A stretch of DNA of 64,000 nucleotides. It comes from Canicola haemoglobinophilus (lineage in GTDB: Bacteria > Pseudomonadota > Gammaproteobacteria > Enterobacterales > Pasteurellaceae). Positions within the stretch are counted from its first letter, which is position 1. Each line of letters starts with the position of its first letter. A program made the position numbers and the translations under genes. The notes beneath the pieces are model-generated. The model did not search any database and was not told where the DNA came from. It saw only the letters and a list, made by a program, of their open reading frames with translations. Of the stretch, positions 34,835-44,668 are shown piece by piece. Location: positions 29,020 through 93,019 of the forward strand of contig NZ_MUXZ01000004.1 of assembly GCF_002015075.1 (NCBI RefSeq). The letters are read 5' to 3'.

Positions 34835-37483
34835 TTATTCTGCAATGTCTTCGTTGAGATTTTCTTCGTCTTCATCAACATCACAAACTCGTTCTAAGCT
34901 AACCACTTGTTCTGTTTCTGCCGTACGAATTAGGCGAACACCTTGCGTATTACGACCAACAATGCTGACTTCACTGACTCTGGTACGCACTAAGGTGCCT
35001 GCATCCGTAATCAACATAATTTGATCGTTTTCTTCTACTTGTGTCGCCGCAACCACTTTACCATTTCTCTCGCTCACTTTAATTGAGATAACCCCTTTAG
35101 TATTACGAGATTTCGTTGGATATTCAGAAAGTGCGGTGCGTTTTCCGTAACCATTTTGTGTTGCCGTTAAAATTGCCCCTTCATTTTTAGGAATAACCAA
35201 TGACACTACTTTATCTACGTTGAGATCGAGGGTTTCTTCTGCGTTATCTTCAGAAATATCCTCAATTTCTACCGCACTTTCCTCATCAGAAATATCATTT
35301 GTTAAGGCAAGTTTAATGCCTCGTACTCCAGTAGCTAAACGACCCATTGCACGAACCGCTGTTTCGGCAAAGCGTACCACTCTGCCTTGTGATGAGAACA
35401 ACATAATTTCGTTGCTGCCGTCTGTAATATCAACGCCAATTAACTCATCTTCGTCTCGTAAATTCAATGCGATAATACCGCTTGAGCGAGGGCGGCTAAA
35501 TTCGGTCAAGGCAATTTTCTTCACAATGCCGCCAGCAGTTGCCATGACGATAAATTTATCTTCCTCATAGGCGGTTACAGGTAAAATTGCGGTAATACGT
35601 TCATTTTCTTGTAATGGCAGAATATTGACGATTGGACGTCCACGAGCGCCACGGCTTGCTTGTGGTAATTGATAAACTTTTAGCCAATATAATCTGCCGC
35701 GACTGGAGAAACAAAGAATAGTGTCATGAGTATTCGCCACTAATAAACGCTCAATAAAATCTTCCTCTTTCATTTTCGTTGCAGATTTACCTTTACCACC
35801 GCGGCGTTGTGCTTCATAGTCGGTAAGTGGTTGATATTTAACGTAACCTTCATGAGAAAGTGTAACTACCACATCTTCTTGAGCAATTAGATCTTCCAAG
35901 TTAATGTCGCCAGATGCTGAAGTAATTTCTGTGCGGCGAGCATCGCCAAATTCATCTTTGACTTTTTCCAATTCACCACGTAAAACTTCTCTTAAACGAT
36001 CCGCACTATTTAAAATATGTAAAAGCTCGCCAATTTCTACCAAGATTTCCTGATATTCAGTGACGATTTTTTCATGTTCAAGGCCTGTTAAACGTTGTAA
36101 GCGTAAATCTAAAATAGCACGCGCTTGTTCATCAGAAAGGTAGTATTTGCCATCTCTAATGCCTAAATCAGCAGCTAAATTATCTGGACGAGAGCTATCT
36201 ACGCCTGTTGCGCTGAGCATGGCTGAAACATTGCCTAATTCCCAAGCACGAGATAATAGTCCTGCACGAGCTTCATCTGCTGTTTTTGAGGCACGAATTA
36301 ATTCAATAACAGGATCAATATTCGCTAAAGCAATGGCTAAACCTTCTAAAATATGTGCACGTTCACGAGCTTTGCGTAGTTCAAAAACGGTACGGCGAGT
36401 GATCACTTCACGGCGATGACGCACAAAGGCTTCAATAATTTGTTTTAGGTTTAATAGTTTTGGTTGACCATGATCCAAGGCAACCATATTAATCCCGAAA
36501 GTCACTTGCATTTGGGTTAAAGCGTATAAATTATTAAGTACCACTTCGCCCACAGCATCACGCTTAACTTCTACTTCAACTCGGTTACCTTCTTTATTGG
36601 ATACATCTCGTACATTGCTAATGCCTTCAATTTTCTTCTCACGCACGAGTTCTGCAATTTTTTCCACTAATTTGGCCTTGTTGACCTGGTATGGAATTTC
36701 AGTCACAACAATGGTTTCTCTGCCTTTGTCGTTAGTTTCAATTTCTGCTTTGGCACGCACATAGATTTTGCCTCGACCTGTTTTATAGGCTTCTTCAATA
36801 CCTTTACGCCCATTAATTAAGGCAGCGGTCGGGAAGTCAGGTCCAGGAATATATTGCATTAATTCATCAATAGTAATGTCTTCGTTATCGACATAAGCTA
36901 AACAGCCGTCTAATACTTCGTTTAAGTTGTGTGGTGGAATGTTGGTTGCCATACCTACGGCAATACCAGAAGAACCATTGACTAACAAAGTTGGAATTTT
37001 GGTTGGTAAGACATCAGGGATCATCTCTTTGCCATCATAGTTTGGCGAGAAGTCCACAGTTTCTTTATCTAAATCAGTGAGTAATTCTTGGGTAATTTTC
37101 TGCATACGTACTTCAGTATAACGCATTGCAGCTGGCGCATCTCCATCTACGGAACCGAAGTTACCTTGCCCATCAACAAGCATATAGCGCAATGAGAAAG
37201 GTTGTGCCATACGAACAATAGTGTCATACACTGCACTATCGCCATGAGGATGGTATTTACCGATCACGTCCCCAACCACACGAGCAGATTTAACGTAAGC
37301 TTTGTTGTAAGTATTACCGCTTTGATCCATGGAAAAAAGCACGCGGCGATGTACTGGTTTTAAGCCGTCACGTACATCAGGTAAAGCTCGTCCGACAATA
37401 ACAGACATCGCATAGTCGAGATAAGAAGATTTAAGTTCTTCTTCGATACTCACGGGAGCAACATTGGGGATAAAATCAGTCAT
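34835..37483 (-). CDS. gyrA: DNA gyrase subunit A
   Basis: GyrA is the breakage-reunion subunit of the type II topoisomerase that introduces negative supercoils. The 882-residue protein has the active-site tyrosine in AAMRYTEVRM (about residue 122). The quinolone-resistance region KYHPHGDSAVYDTIVRMAQ carries serine 83 and aspartate 87 (own numbering), the susceptible-type residues. The C-terminal beta-pinwheel contains the GyrA-box QRRGGKGK (around 560). An acidic tail (DVDEDEENLNEDIAE) is present. It has a separate leader upstream and is divergent from ubiG. Confidence 0.98.
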   Translation of the reverse strand: MTDFIPNVAPVSIEEELKSSYLDYAMSVIVGRALPDVRDGLKPVHRRVLFSMDQSGNTYNKAYVKSARVVGDVIGKYHPHGDSAVYDTIVRMAQPFSLRYMLVDGQGNFGSVDGDAPAAMRYTEVRMQKITQELLTDLDKETVDFSPNYDGKEMIPDVLPTKIPTLLVNGSSGIAVGMATNIPPHNLNEVLDGCLAYVDNEDITIDELMQYIPGPDFPTAALINGRKGIEEAYKTGRGKIYVRAKAEIETNDKGRETIVVTEIPYQVNKAKLVEKIAELVREKKIEGISNVRDVSNKEGNRVEVEVKRDAVGEVVLNNLYALTQMQVTFGINMVALDHGQPKLLNLKQIIEAFVRHRREVITRRTVFELRKARERAHILEGLAIALANIDPVIELIRASKTADEARAGLLSRAWELGNVSAMLSATGVDSSRPDNLAADLGIRDGKYYLSDEQARAILDLRLQRLTGLEHEKIVTEYQEILVEIGELLHILNSADRLREVLRGELEKVKDEFGDARRTEITSASGDINLEDLIAQEDVVVTLSHEGYVKYQPLTDYEAQRRGGKGKSATKMKEEDFIERLLVANTHDTILCFSSRGRLYWLKVYQLPQASRGARGRPIVNILPLQENERITAILPVTAYEEDKFIVMATAGGIVKKIALTEFSRPRSSGIIALNLRDEDELIGVDITDGSNEIMLFSSQGRVVRFAETAVRAMGRLATGVRGIKLALTNDISDEESAVEIEDISEDNAEETLDLNVDKVVSLVIPKNEGAILTATQNGYGKRTALSEYPTKSRNTKGVISIKVSERNGKVVAATQVEENDQIMLITDAGTLVRTRVSEVSIVGRNTQGVRLIRTAETEQVVSLERVCDVDEDEENLNEDIAE

Positions 37484-37622
37484 TTAGATTTCCTAATTAG
37501 GTACAAAAAATTGGCGAGATTATAGCATAACTTCTGATTTTCTCGAAATTTTATAGTGAATTTTTAATGCAGTTAGGGAATAATAATGCGATTATTTTTT
37601 ACCTTCATGCGAGCTTATAAAA

Positions 37623-38339
37623 ATGCAAAATCTTGATCCACAAGAATTAGAGAAATTTGAAAAAATGGCAAAAAGTTGGTGGGATCCCAAAGGCGATTTC
37701 AAACCTATTCATCAACTTAATCCCGTGCGATTACAATATATTCAACAGCAAGCTAATGGATTGTTAGGGAAGAAGGTGCTTGATGTTGGTTGTGGTGGTG
37801 GTATTTTGTCTGAAGCAATGGCAAAACAAGGTGCAAACGTAACGGGCATAGATATGACCGTTGCCCCTCTTGAAGTGGCAAAATTACACGCACAAGAACA
37901 AGGATTAAGCATTGATTATCAGCAAATTACAGTGGAAGAATTGTTACAAAAACAGACCGCACTTAACGCTGAAAAATTCGATGTAATCACTTGCATGGAA
38001 ATGTTAGAACATGTGCCCGATCCTTTATCCATCATTCAATCTTGCCGAGCTTTACTAAAACCAAATGGGGTTTTATTCCTCTCGACCATTAACCGAACTT
38101 TTAAAGCTTGGACATTAGTGGTTTTCGGCGCTGAATATATACTGAAAATGTTACCGAAAGGGACACATGATTACGATAAATTTATTAAGCCAGCCGAGCT
38201 ATTACATTGGACAGATCAAAGCGACTTAGTATGTAAACATATCTGCGGCTATCATTACAATCTGTTAACTGGAACTTTCCGCTTAAATCAAGATGTCAGT
38301 GCAAATTACATGGCAACTTTCCAACATAAATCAATTTGA
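37623..38339 (+). CDS. ubiG: Ubiquinone biosynthesis O-methyltransferase UbiG
   Basis: A class I SAM-dependent methyltransferase that performs both O-methylations of ubiquinone synthesis. 238 residues. It begins with KFEKMAKSWWDPKGDFKPIHQLNP, a strong UbiG signature, and has the SAM site VLDVGCGGGILSEAMA (around 55-70). CMEMLEHVPDP is also present, as is the C-terminal DVSANYMATF. It is adjacent to gyrA in divergent orientation, the same pairing as in E. coli. Its stop overlaps the upstream TTG that precedes mfd. Confidence 0.96.
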   Translation: MQNLDPQELEKFEKMAKSWWDPKGDFKPIHQLNPVRLQYIQQQANGLLGKKVLDVGCGGGILSEAMAKQGANVTGIDMTVAPLEVAKLHAQEQGLSIDYQQITVEELLQKQTALNAEKFDVITCMEMLEHVPDPLSIIQSCRALLKPNGVLFLSTINRTFKAWTLVVFGAEYILKMLPKGTHDYDKFIKPAELLHWTDQSDLVCKHICGYHYNLLTGTFRLNQDVSANYMATFQHKSI

Positions 38340-38341
38340 AC

Positions 38342-41300
38342 ATGATGTATTTTAATTTTGATATTCCCACTCAAGCAAATGACCATAAAATTCTAGGTAA
38401 TGTATTGCAAGGCGCTGATAGCCTTGCTATAGCAGAAATCGTACAACAATATCCAGGACTGACTTTTGTTATTACGCCAGATGTCAAAAGTGCGGTCAGT
38501 TTAGAAAAAGTTTTAACTGAGCTAACTCAGCAGCCCGTGACTTTTTTTCCTGACTGGGAAACTTTACCTTACGACAATTTTTCTCCTCATCAAGAAATTA
38601 TTTCCGCTCGTTTAAGTGCATTATTTCAGCTCCAGCATAGCAATAAAGGCATTTTTATTGCGCCAATTACGACTTTAATGCAGCGCATTTGCCCACCAGA
38701 ATTTTTACAACATAATGTTCTGTTAATAAAACGTGGTGATCGTTTAAAAATCGAAAAGTTCCGCTTACAGCTAGAAAATGCTGGCTATCGAGCGGTAGAG
38801 CAAGTGCTTGAACATGGCGAATTTGCTGTGCGTGGCGCTTTGTTGGATTTGTTTCCTATGGGAAGTGCGGTGCCTTTTCGCTTAGATTTTTTTGATGATG
38901 AAATTGATAGTATTCGTACCTTTGATGTGGACAGCCAGCGTACATTAAAGGAAATTCAAAGTATTAATTTATTACCAGCCCAAGAATTCCCAACGGATAG
39001 CAAGGGTATTGAGTTTTTCCGTAGTCAATTTAGAGAAACCTTCGGTGAGATTAGACGAGATCCTGAGCATATTTATCAGCAAATTAGCAAAGGCACATTA
39101 GTAGCTGGCATCGAATATTGGCAACCGCTCTTTTTTAGTCAAATGGCAACCTTGTTTGATTATGTGCCTGAAAATACCTTGTTTGTGGATTTTGAGCAAA
39201 TCATGGCTCAAGCTGAACGTTTTTATTTGGACATCGAACAACGTTATGAAAGTCGTCGAGTTGACCCAATGCGTCCATTACTTGCTCCAGAAAAATTATG
39301 GTTGCGTATTGATGAAATTAATCGGCAGCTCAAAAATTATCCAAGATTGAGTTTGAAACGTGAAAAGTTAGCGCGTTCTTCTGTGCGTCAGAAAAATTTG
39401 CCTGTGCAAGCCTTACCAGAATTAGCCATTCAAGCACAACAAAAAGAGCCTTTACAGCCATTACGCCAATTTATTGAAGGATTTAGTGGAAATATTGTTT
39501 TTTCTGTGGAAAGCGAAGGGCGTAGGGAAACGCTGCTCGATTTACTTTCACCATTAAAACTGAAACCAAAACAAATTCAGCATTTAGCAGAAAAAGATAA
39601 GCCAGCTAGAAGCCTATTAATTAGCAGCTTGGAACATGGTTTTATCATTGATAATGAAGACCAGTTAGCCATTATTTGTGAAACAGAATTGCTCGGGCAA
39701 CGAGTTCAACAGCGTGAGCGCAATAAGCGCAAAGCTGTTAATCCTGATACTTTAATTCGTAACTTAGCAGAGTTGAAAATAGGTCAGCCAGTGGTGCATT
39801 TAGAGCATGGGGTTGGGCGTTATGGTGGGTTGGTCAGTTTAGAAAATGGTGGTATTAAAGCCGAATTCTTGCTCTTAGAATATGCCAATAATTCAAAACT
39901 CTATGTGCCAGTGACCTCGTTACATTTAATTAGTCGCTATGTAGGTGGAGCAGATGAAAGTGCACCATTACATAAACTCGGTAGTGATAGCTGGGCGAAA
40001 GCACGACGTAAGGCAGTAGAGAAAATTCGTGATGTAGCGGCGGAATTGCTTGATGTATATGCACAGCGAGAGGCAAAAAAAGGCTTTGCATTCCAATATG
40101 ATCAAGCGGAATTTAAACAATTTTCGGCTACTTTCCCATTTGAAGAAACCATCGATCAGCAAATGGCAATTAATGCGGTTATTTCTGATATGTGCCAAGA
40201 AAAAGCCATGGATCGTTTAGTCTGTGGCGATGTGGGATTTGGTAAGACAGAAGTGGCGATGCGGGCAGCTTTTTTAGCGGTAATGAACCATAAACAAGTT
40301 GCTGTGCTTGTGCCAACGACATTATTGGCGCAACAACATTATGAGAATTTTAAAGATCGTTTTGCTAATTTGCCTGTCAATGTGGAAGTTTTATCTCGTT
40401 TTAAAACTGCAAAAGAACAAAAGTTAGTGCTGGAAAATCTAGCTGCTGGAAAAGTGGATATTCTTATTGGTACGCATAAATTAATTCAGTCAGATGTGGA
40501 ATTTCATGATTTAGGTTTATTGATTATTGATGAAGAACATCGTTTCGGGGTTCGCCAAAAGGAAAAAATTAAGCAATTGCGTGCCAATGTGGATATTTTG
40601 ACCTTAACTGCAACACCAATTCCACGCACACTGAATATGGCAATGCATGGAATTCGAGATTTATCCATTATTTCTACGCCGCCAGCTCGCAGATTAAGTA
40701 CAAAAACCTTTGTACGTCAGGCTGATGATAATGTTATTCGTGAGGCGATTTTGCGTGAAATTCTACGTGGCGGGCAGGTTTATTATTTGCATAATGATGT
40801 GGCAAGTATTGAAAATTGTGCAGAAAAACTGACCGCACTTGTGCCAGAAGCGAGAGTGATTGTTGGGCATGGGCAAATGCGAGAGCGTGAGCTAGAGCGA
40901 GTGATGTCTGATTTTTATCATCAGCGTTTTAATGTTTTAGTTTGCTCAACGATTATTGAAACAGGTATCGATGTACCCACCGCCAATACGATTATTATTG
41001 AGCGAGCAGATAATTTTGGTTTAGCTCAGTTACATCAATTGCGTGGGCGAGTAGGGCGCTCACATCATCAAGCCTATGCTTATTTATTAACCCCTCATCC
41101 AAAAGCTATGACCAAAGATGCCGTTAAGCGCTTGGAAGCATTGGAAAGTTTGGATAATTTAGGTGCTGGATTTATTTTAGCTACCCATGATTTAGAAATT
41201 CGTGGTGCAGGCGAATTATTGGGCAATGAGCAAAGTGGGCAAATTGAAACGCTTGGTTTTAGTTTGTATATGGAATTGCTTGAAAGTGCGGTCAAATCTT

Positions 41301-41776
41301 TGAAAGAAGGTAAAGAACCTTCTTTAGATGAGCTTACGCAACAACAAGTTGAAATTGATTTGCGTGTACCGGCTTTATTACCTGATGATTATTTAGGTGA
41401 TGTGAATATGCGTTTGTCTTTTTATAAACGTATTGCTGGGGCTGAAAATCGAGCGGAATTAGATGAATTGAAAGTGGAATTAATTGATCGTTTTGGCTTA
41501 CTACCAGAGGCAAGTAAGAATTTATTGCAAATTGCAGAATTACGTTTGCTAGCAAAAACCTTGAAAATTGTCAAAATTGACGGGACCTTGAATGGCGGAT
41601 TTATTGAGTTTTCTGCGAATGCTGATTTAGACCCTGTGAAATTTGTGCAACTCATCCAACCCCAACCAAATGTATTTAAATTTGATGGACCTACTAAATT
41701 TAGATTTAATAAACCCTTGAGTTCACATAAAGAGCGGTTGGAGTTTGTGAGAAATTTAGTTGAGCATTTGTCTTAA
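38342..41776 (+). CDS. mfd: Transcription-repair coupling factor Mfd
   Basis: Mfd is a large cytoplasmic translocase that removes stalled RNA polymerase from DNA lesions and recruits UvrA. The frame opens at TTG 38336, but ATG 38342 (or 38345) is the more likely start, which gives about 1144 residues. Domains in order: the UvrB-like N-terminal region with FPDWETLPYDNFSPH, the CarD-like RNA polymerase-interaction domain around 480 (PVVHLEHGVGRYGGL), the RecG-like translocase with Walker A CGDVGFGKTEVAMRAAF (around 630) and DEEH box, and the TRCF C-terminal domain. It begins just after the ubiG stop, so coupling is likely. Confidence 0.96.
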   Translation: MMYFNFDIPTQANDHKILGNVLQGADSLAIAEIVQQYPGLTFVITPDVKSAVSLEKVLTELTQQPVTFFPDWETLPYDNFSPHQEIISARLSALFQLQHSNKGIFIAPITTLMQRICPPEFLQHNVLLIKRGDRLKIEKFRLQLENAGYRAVEQVLEHGEFAVRGALLDLFPMGSAVPFRLDFFDDEIDSIRTFDVDSQRTLKEIQSINLLPAQEFPTDSKGIEFFRSQFRETFGEIRRDPEHIYQQISKGTLVAGIEYWQPLFFSQMATLFDYVPENTLFVDFEQIMAQAERFYLDIEQRYESRRVDPMRPLLAPEKLWLRIDEINRQLKNYPRLSLKREKLARSSVRQKNLPVQALPELAIQAQQKEPLQPLRQFIEGFSGNIVFSVESEGRRETLLDLLSPLKLKPKQIQHLAEKDKPARSLLISSLEHGFIIDNEDQLAIICETELLGQRVQQRERNKRKAVNPDTLIRNLAELKIGQPVVHLEHGVGRYGGLVSLENGGIKAEFLLLEYANNSKLYVPVTSLHLISRYVGGADESAPLHKLGSDSWAKARRKAVEKIRDVAAELLDVYAQREAKKGFAFQYDQAEFKQFSATFPFEETIDQQMAINAVISDMCQEKAMDRLVCGDVGFGKTEVAMRAAFLAVMNHKQVAVLVPTTLLAQQHYENFKDRFANLPVNVEVLSRFKTAKEQKLVLENLAAGKVDILIGTHKLIQSDVEFHDLGLLIIDEEHRFGVRQKEKIKQLRANVDILTLTATPIPRTLNMAMHGIRDLSIISTPPARRLSTKTFVRQADDNVIREAILREILRGGQVYYLHNDVASIENCAEKLTALVPEARVIVGHGQMRERELERVMSDFYHQRFNVLVCSTIIETGIDVPTANTIIIERADNFGLAQLHQLRGRVGRSHHQAYAYLLTPHPKAMTKDAVKRLEALESLDNLGAGFILATHDLEIRGAGELLGNEQSGQIETLGFSLYMELLESAVKSLKEGKEPSLDELTQQQVEIDLRVPALLPDDYLGDVNMRLSFYKRIAGAENRAELDELKVELIDRFGLLPEASKNLLQIAELRLLAKTLKIVKIDGTLNGGFIEFSANADLDPVKFVQLIQPQPNVFKFDGPTKFRFNKPLSSHKERLEFVRNLVEHLS

Positions 41777-41794
41777 CTTATGCCCAATAAAAAA

Positions 41795-42880
41795 TTATTT
41801 TGCAGCTTTTAATTTTTGGTAGAACTCTTCGTAATATTGAACAGCATCACCAACATCATCTTGCCAGTTGCTGTTTTGTAATACGTCAGCTGTTGGATAG
41901 ATCGCAGGATCTTGTGTGATTTCAGCAGGAAGTAATTCTAATGCTTTGATGTTAGAAGTTGGATAACCAATTTCTAATGTTAGTTGTGCTGCAGTTTTTG
42001 CACCTAACATATAGTTAATTAATTTGTGCGCTGCATCTGGGTTTTGAGAAGTTGATGGAATTGCTAAAGTATCAACCCAAAGAACTGGACCTTCTTTCGG
42101 GAATACCATATCTACAGGTGCTTTTTCTTTCTTAGCGATACGTACAGAACCATTCCATAATTGACCAACATTCACTTCACCAGAGATAAATGAGTTAGCT
42201 GGGTTATCTGAGTTAAAAGATAATACGTTTGGACGTAATTTTAATAACTCTTCATAAGCTTGCTCAATGATTTTTGGATCTTGTGTATTTGGATCTTGTC
42301 CAATTTTTAATAATGCAATGTTAAATACTTCACGAGCATCATCTAATAATTGAACTTTACCTGCAAATTCAGGTTTCCATAAATCAGCCCAAGATGTGAA
42401 ATCAGAGCCTTTATATTCATTTGTATTAAATGCAATACCTGGCGCACCTAACAATTGAGGTAAAGAATATTTATTACCTTTATCGTAAGGTTTGTCTAAC
42501 CAGTCTGGATTTAATTCTTTGATAACAGGTAATTTGCTATGGTCTAATTCCATCAGCATACCTTCACGAGCCATTTTTGAAACAAAGTAGTTTGATGGTG
42601 CAATAACATCATAACCGCCAGCAGAGCCTTGAGTTTTGATTTTTGCATACATTGTTTCGTTAGATTCTAGACTTGAACGGTTAACTTTGATGCCAGTTTC
42701 TTGTGTGAAACCTTCTAATAAGCCATCAGGAACATATTCTGTCCAAGTATAAAGATAAACAGTATCATTTGCAGAAGCAGCTGGTGCTTGAGTATCTGCC
42801 GTTTTGGTGTCTTTATCATTACAAGCCGTAAGGGCAGCAGCGATCATTCCTAGGGTGAAAAGACCTGCAAATTTTTTCAT
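41795..42880 (-). CDS. potD: Spermidine/putrescine-binding lipoprotein PotD
   Basis: The substrate-binding component of the polyamine ABC importer. The start is set at ATG 42880 (MKKFAGLFTLGMIA, 361 residues). An in-frame ATG at 42889 is only about two bases from the AGGAG, while 42880 has normal spacing. The signal peptide ends in a lipobox LTAC, so the protein should be lipid-anchored. The mature core opens with VYLYTWTEYVPDGLLEGFTQ and includes WNGSVRIAKKE. It is separated from potC by 160 bases containing an uptake sequence and a hairpin with a minus-strand T run. Confidence 0.94.
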   Translation of the reverse strand: MKKFAGLFTLGMIAAALTACNDKDTKTADTQAPAASANDTVYLYTWTEYVPDGLLEGFTQETGIKVNRSSLESNETMYAKIKTQGSAGGYDVIAPSNYFVSKMAREGMLMELDHSKLPVIKELNPDWLDKPYDKGNKYSLPQLLGAPGIAFNTNEYKGSDFTSWADLWKPEFAGKVQLLDDAREVFNIALLKIGQDPNTQDPKIIEQAYEELLKLRPNVLSFNSDNPANSFISGEVNVGQLWNGSVRIAKKEKAPVDMVFPKEGPVLWVDTLAIPSTSQNPDAAHKLINYMLGAKTAAQLTLEIGYPTSNIKALELLPAEITQDPAIYPTADVLQNSNWQDDVGDAVQYYEEFYQKLKAAK

Positions 42881-42952
42881 TTCTATCATTCTCCTGTTAA
42901 GAGTAAAAAACAACCGCACTTTTCAATGCGGAATATACTTTTGGACTTGAAG

Positions 42953-42984
42953 GAATAAAAAACGCCTTACCAAAAGTAAGGCGT
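42953..42984 (-). terminator. Hairpin with T run between potC and potD
   Basis: ACGCCTTAC (42962-42970) pairs with GTAAGGCGT (42976-42984). On the minus strand, in the direction of potABCD transcription, the stem is followed by TTTTTTATTCC. This looks like an intrinsic terminator placed inside the operon just before potD, so potD may be expressed at a different level or from its own promoter. Confidence 0.7.
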
Positions 42985-43040
42985 ATTCTATGTGATATTG
43001 ATTTGTTTGTGAAACATTATTTCACAATTTTTTAATAATA

Positions 43041-43808
43041 TTATTTCCCTTTTTTAGCAATGATTTGACTGAGAATTACTAAGGTTAACGAGAAAATAAT
43101 CATTAAGGTTGCTAGTGCATTTACTTCTGGAGTTACGCCTGTTTTTACTAATGAGAAAATCTTCAATGGTAAAATTTCATAACTTACACCGCTCACAAAT
43201 GATGATACGACTACATCATCTAATGAGATAGTGAAACTGAGTAACCAACCAGAAACAATAGCTGGCAACGCAAGTGGTAAAATAATTTTGCGCAATATGG
43301 TGACTTCACCTGCGCCTAAGTCTTTGGCGGCTTCTAACATTTTGTTATCAAAACCTTTTAAGCGAGAGAACACACTGACAACTACATAAGGTAAACAGAA
43401 TGTTACATGAGCTAAAAGTAATGACCAAAATCCAAGAGAAACACCAACGATCATAAATAAGGCAAGTAAAGATACTGCCATCACAATATCAGGCGACATC
43501 ATTACAATAAACAACATGCCACTTACTGCTTGTTTACCACGGAAACGATAACGATAAAGCGCTATAGCAGTTAATGTACCGATAATTGTGGCTAATGATG
43601 CAGCAAAAAATGCGATAGTCACAGAATGGATTGCGGCTTGAATGAGTGTATCATTATTAAATAAACGCTCATACCATTGAAAGCCAAAACCTTTCCATGT
43701 ATTACCAAAACGGTCATTATTAAATGAATTACCGACAAGGATGATGATTGGGATATACAAATAAGCGTATACCACAAACATAAAAATATTACGTAGTAAA
43801 CGACTCAT
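43041..43808 (-). CDS. potC: Polyamine ABC transporter permease PotC
   Basis: A 255-residue inner-membrane permease with six predicted helices. The EAA coupling motif MLEAAKDLGAGEVTILRKIILP lies in the second half. SFTISLDDVVVSSFVSG is typical of PotC. The start codon overlaps the potB stop by one base. With PotB it forms the membrane channel for spermidine and putrescine. Confidence 0.95.
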   Translation of the reverse strand: MSRLLRNIFMFVVYAYLYIPIIILVGNSFNNDRFGNTWKGFGFQWYERLFNNDTLIQAAIHSVTIAFFAASLATIIGTLTAIALYRYRFRGKQAVSGMLFIVMMSPDIVMAVSLLALFMIVGVSLGFWSLLLAHVTFCLPYVVVSVFSRLKGFDNKMLEAAKDLGAGEVTILRKIILPLALPAIVSGWLLSFTISLDDVVVSSFVSGVSYEILPLKIFSLVKTGVTPEVNALATLMIIFSLTLVILSQIIAKKGK

Positions 43809-44668
43809 TATTCCAACTCCATTTTTTTGTTTAATAATTTACTTACTTTATAGTAAATAAAGATCAATAACGCCATTAAGATTGTAAGTGCAATACTGAT
43901 TGCTGAGCCCATAGGCCAGTTTCTTGTTTTTAAGAATTGGACATAAATTTCATTACCTACTAGTGCTGCTTTTGCACCACCAAGTAAATCTGAAACATAG
44001 AACATTCCCATTGCTGGTAGTAAAACAAGTAAGCAACCGGCAATAATTCCTGGCATTGTTAATGGAATAATGATTTTAACAAAGCGTTGGAATGAATTTG
44101 CGCCTAAATCTTTTGCAGCTTCTAACAAGCGAAGATCAAGTTTTTCAATGGCGGCATACAGCGGTAAAATCATAAAAGGCAGTAAGATATAAACTAAGCC
44201 AATAATAACCGCAGTTTCTGTATTTAAGATACGAATTGGCGTATCAATAATGCCGATTGCAAGTAGAGTATTGTTTAAAATCCCTTTCACGCCAAGAAAG
44301 ATTTTCATTCCATAAATACGAATTAGCGAGTTTGTCCAAAATGGTAAAACCACAAGAAAAAGTAAAAATGGACGATATGAAGGTTTAATTTTGGCAATGA
44401 AAAAAGCAAAAGGATAACCTACAAGTAAACAGATAATTGTTGCAATCGCAGACATGCGGAATGAATTCCACATTACTTTGGCATAATGTGGATCCACTAA
44501 ATTTGCATAGCTTTCCAAGCTAAAAGGTAGCGCATAAAAGTTACTGCTATCTTTTGATAAAAAACTCACTGTTAATACTAATAAGTTTGGTACTAAAACA
44601 AAGAATAGTAACCAGCCGAAAATTACACTAACAGTGGCGTTTTGGAATTTATTACTGGTCATCTTCAT
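43808..44668 (-). CDS. potB: Polyamine ABC transporter permease PotB
   Basis: A 286-residue inner-membrane permease with about six helices. It carries the EAA motif LLEAAKDLGANSFQRFVKII and the PotB-type stretch LVVLPFWTNSLIRIYGMKIFLG. The gene overlaps the end of potA by 17 bases and abuts potC, which shows tight translational coupling. Confidence 0.95.
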   Translation of the reverse strand: MKMTSNKFQNATVSVIFGWLLFFVLVPNLLVLTVSFLSKDSSNFYALPFSLESYANLVDPHYAKVMWNSFRMSAIATIICLLVGYPFAFFIAKIKPSYRPFLLFLVVLPFWTNSLIRIYGMKIFLGVKGILNNTLLAIGIIDTPIRILNTETAVIIGLVYILLPFMILPLYAAIEKLDLRLLEAAKDLGANSFQRFVKIIIPLTMPGIIAGCLLVLLPAMGMFYVSDLLGGAKAALVGNEIYVQFLKTRNWPMGSAISIALTILMALLIFIYYKVSKLLNKKMELE

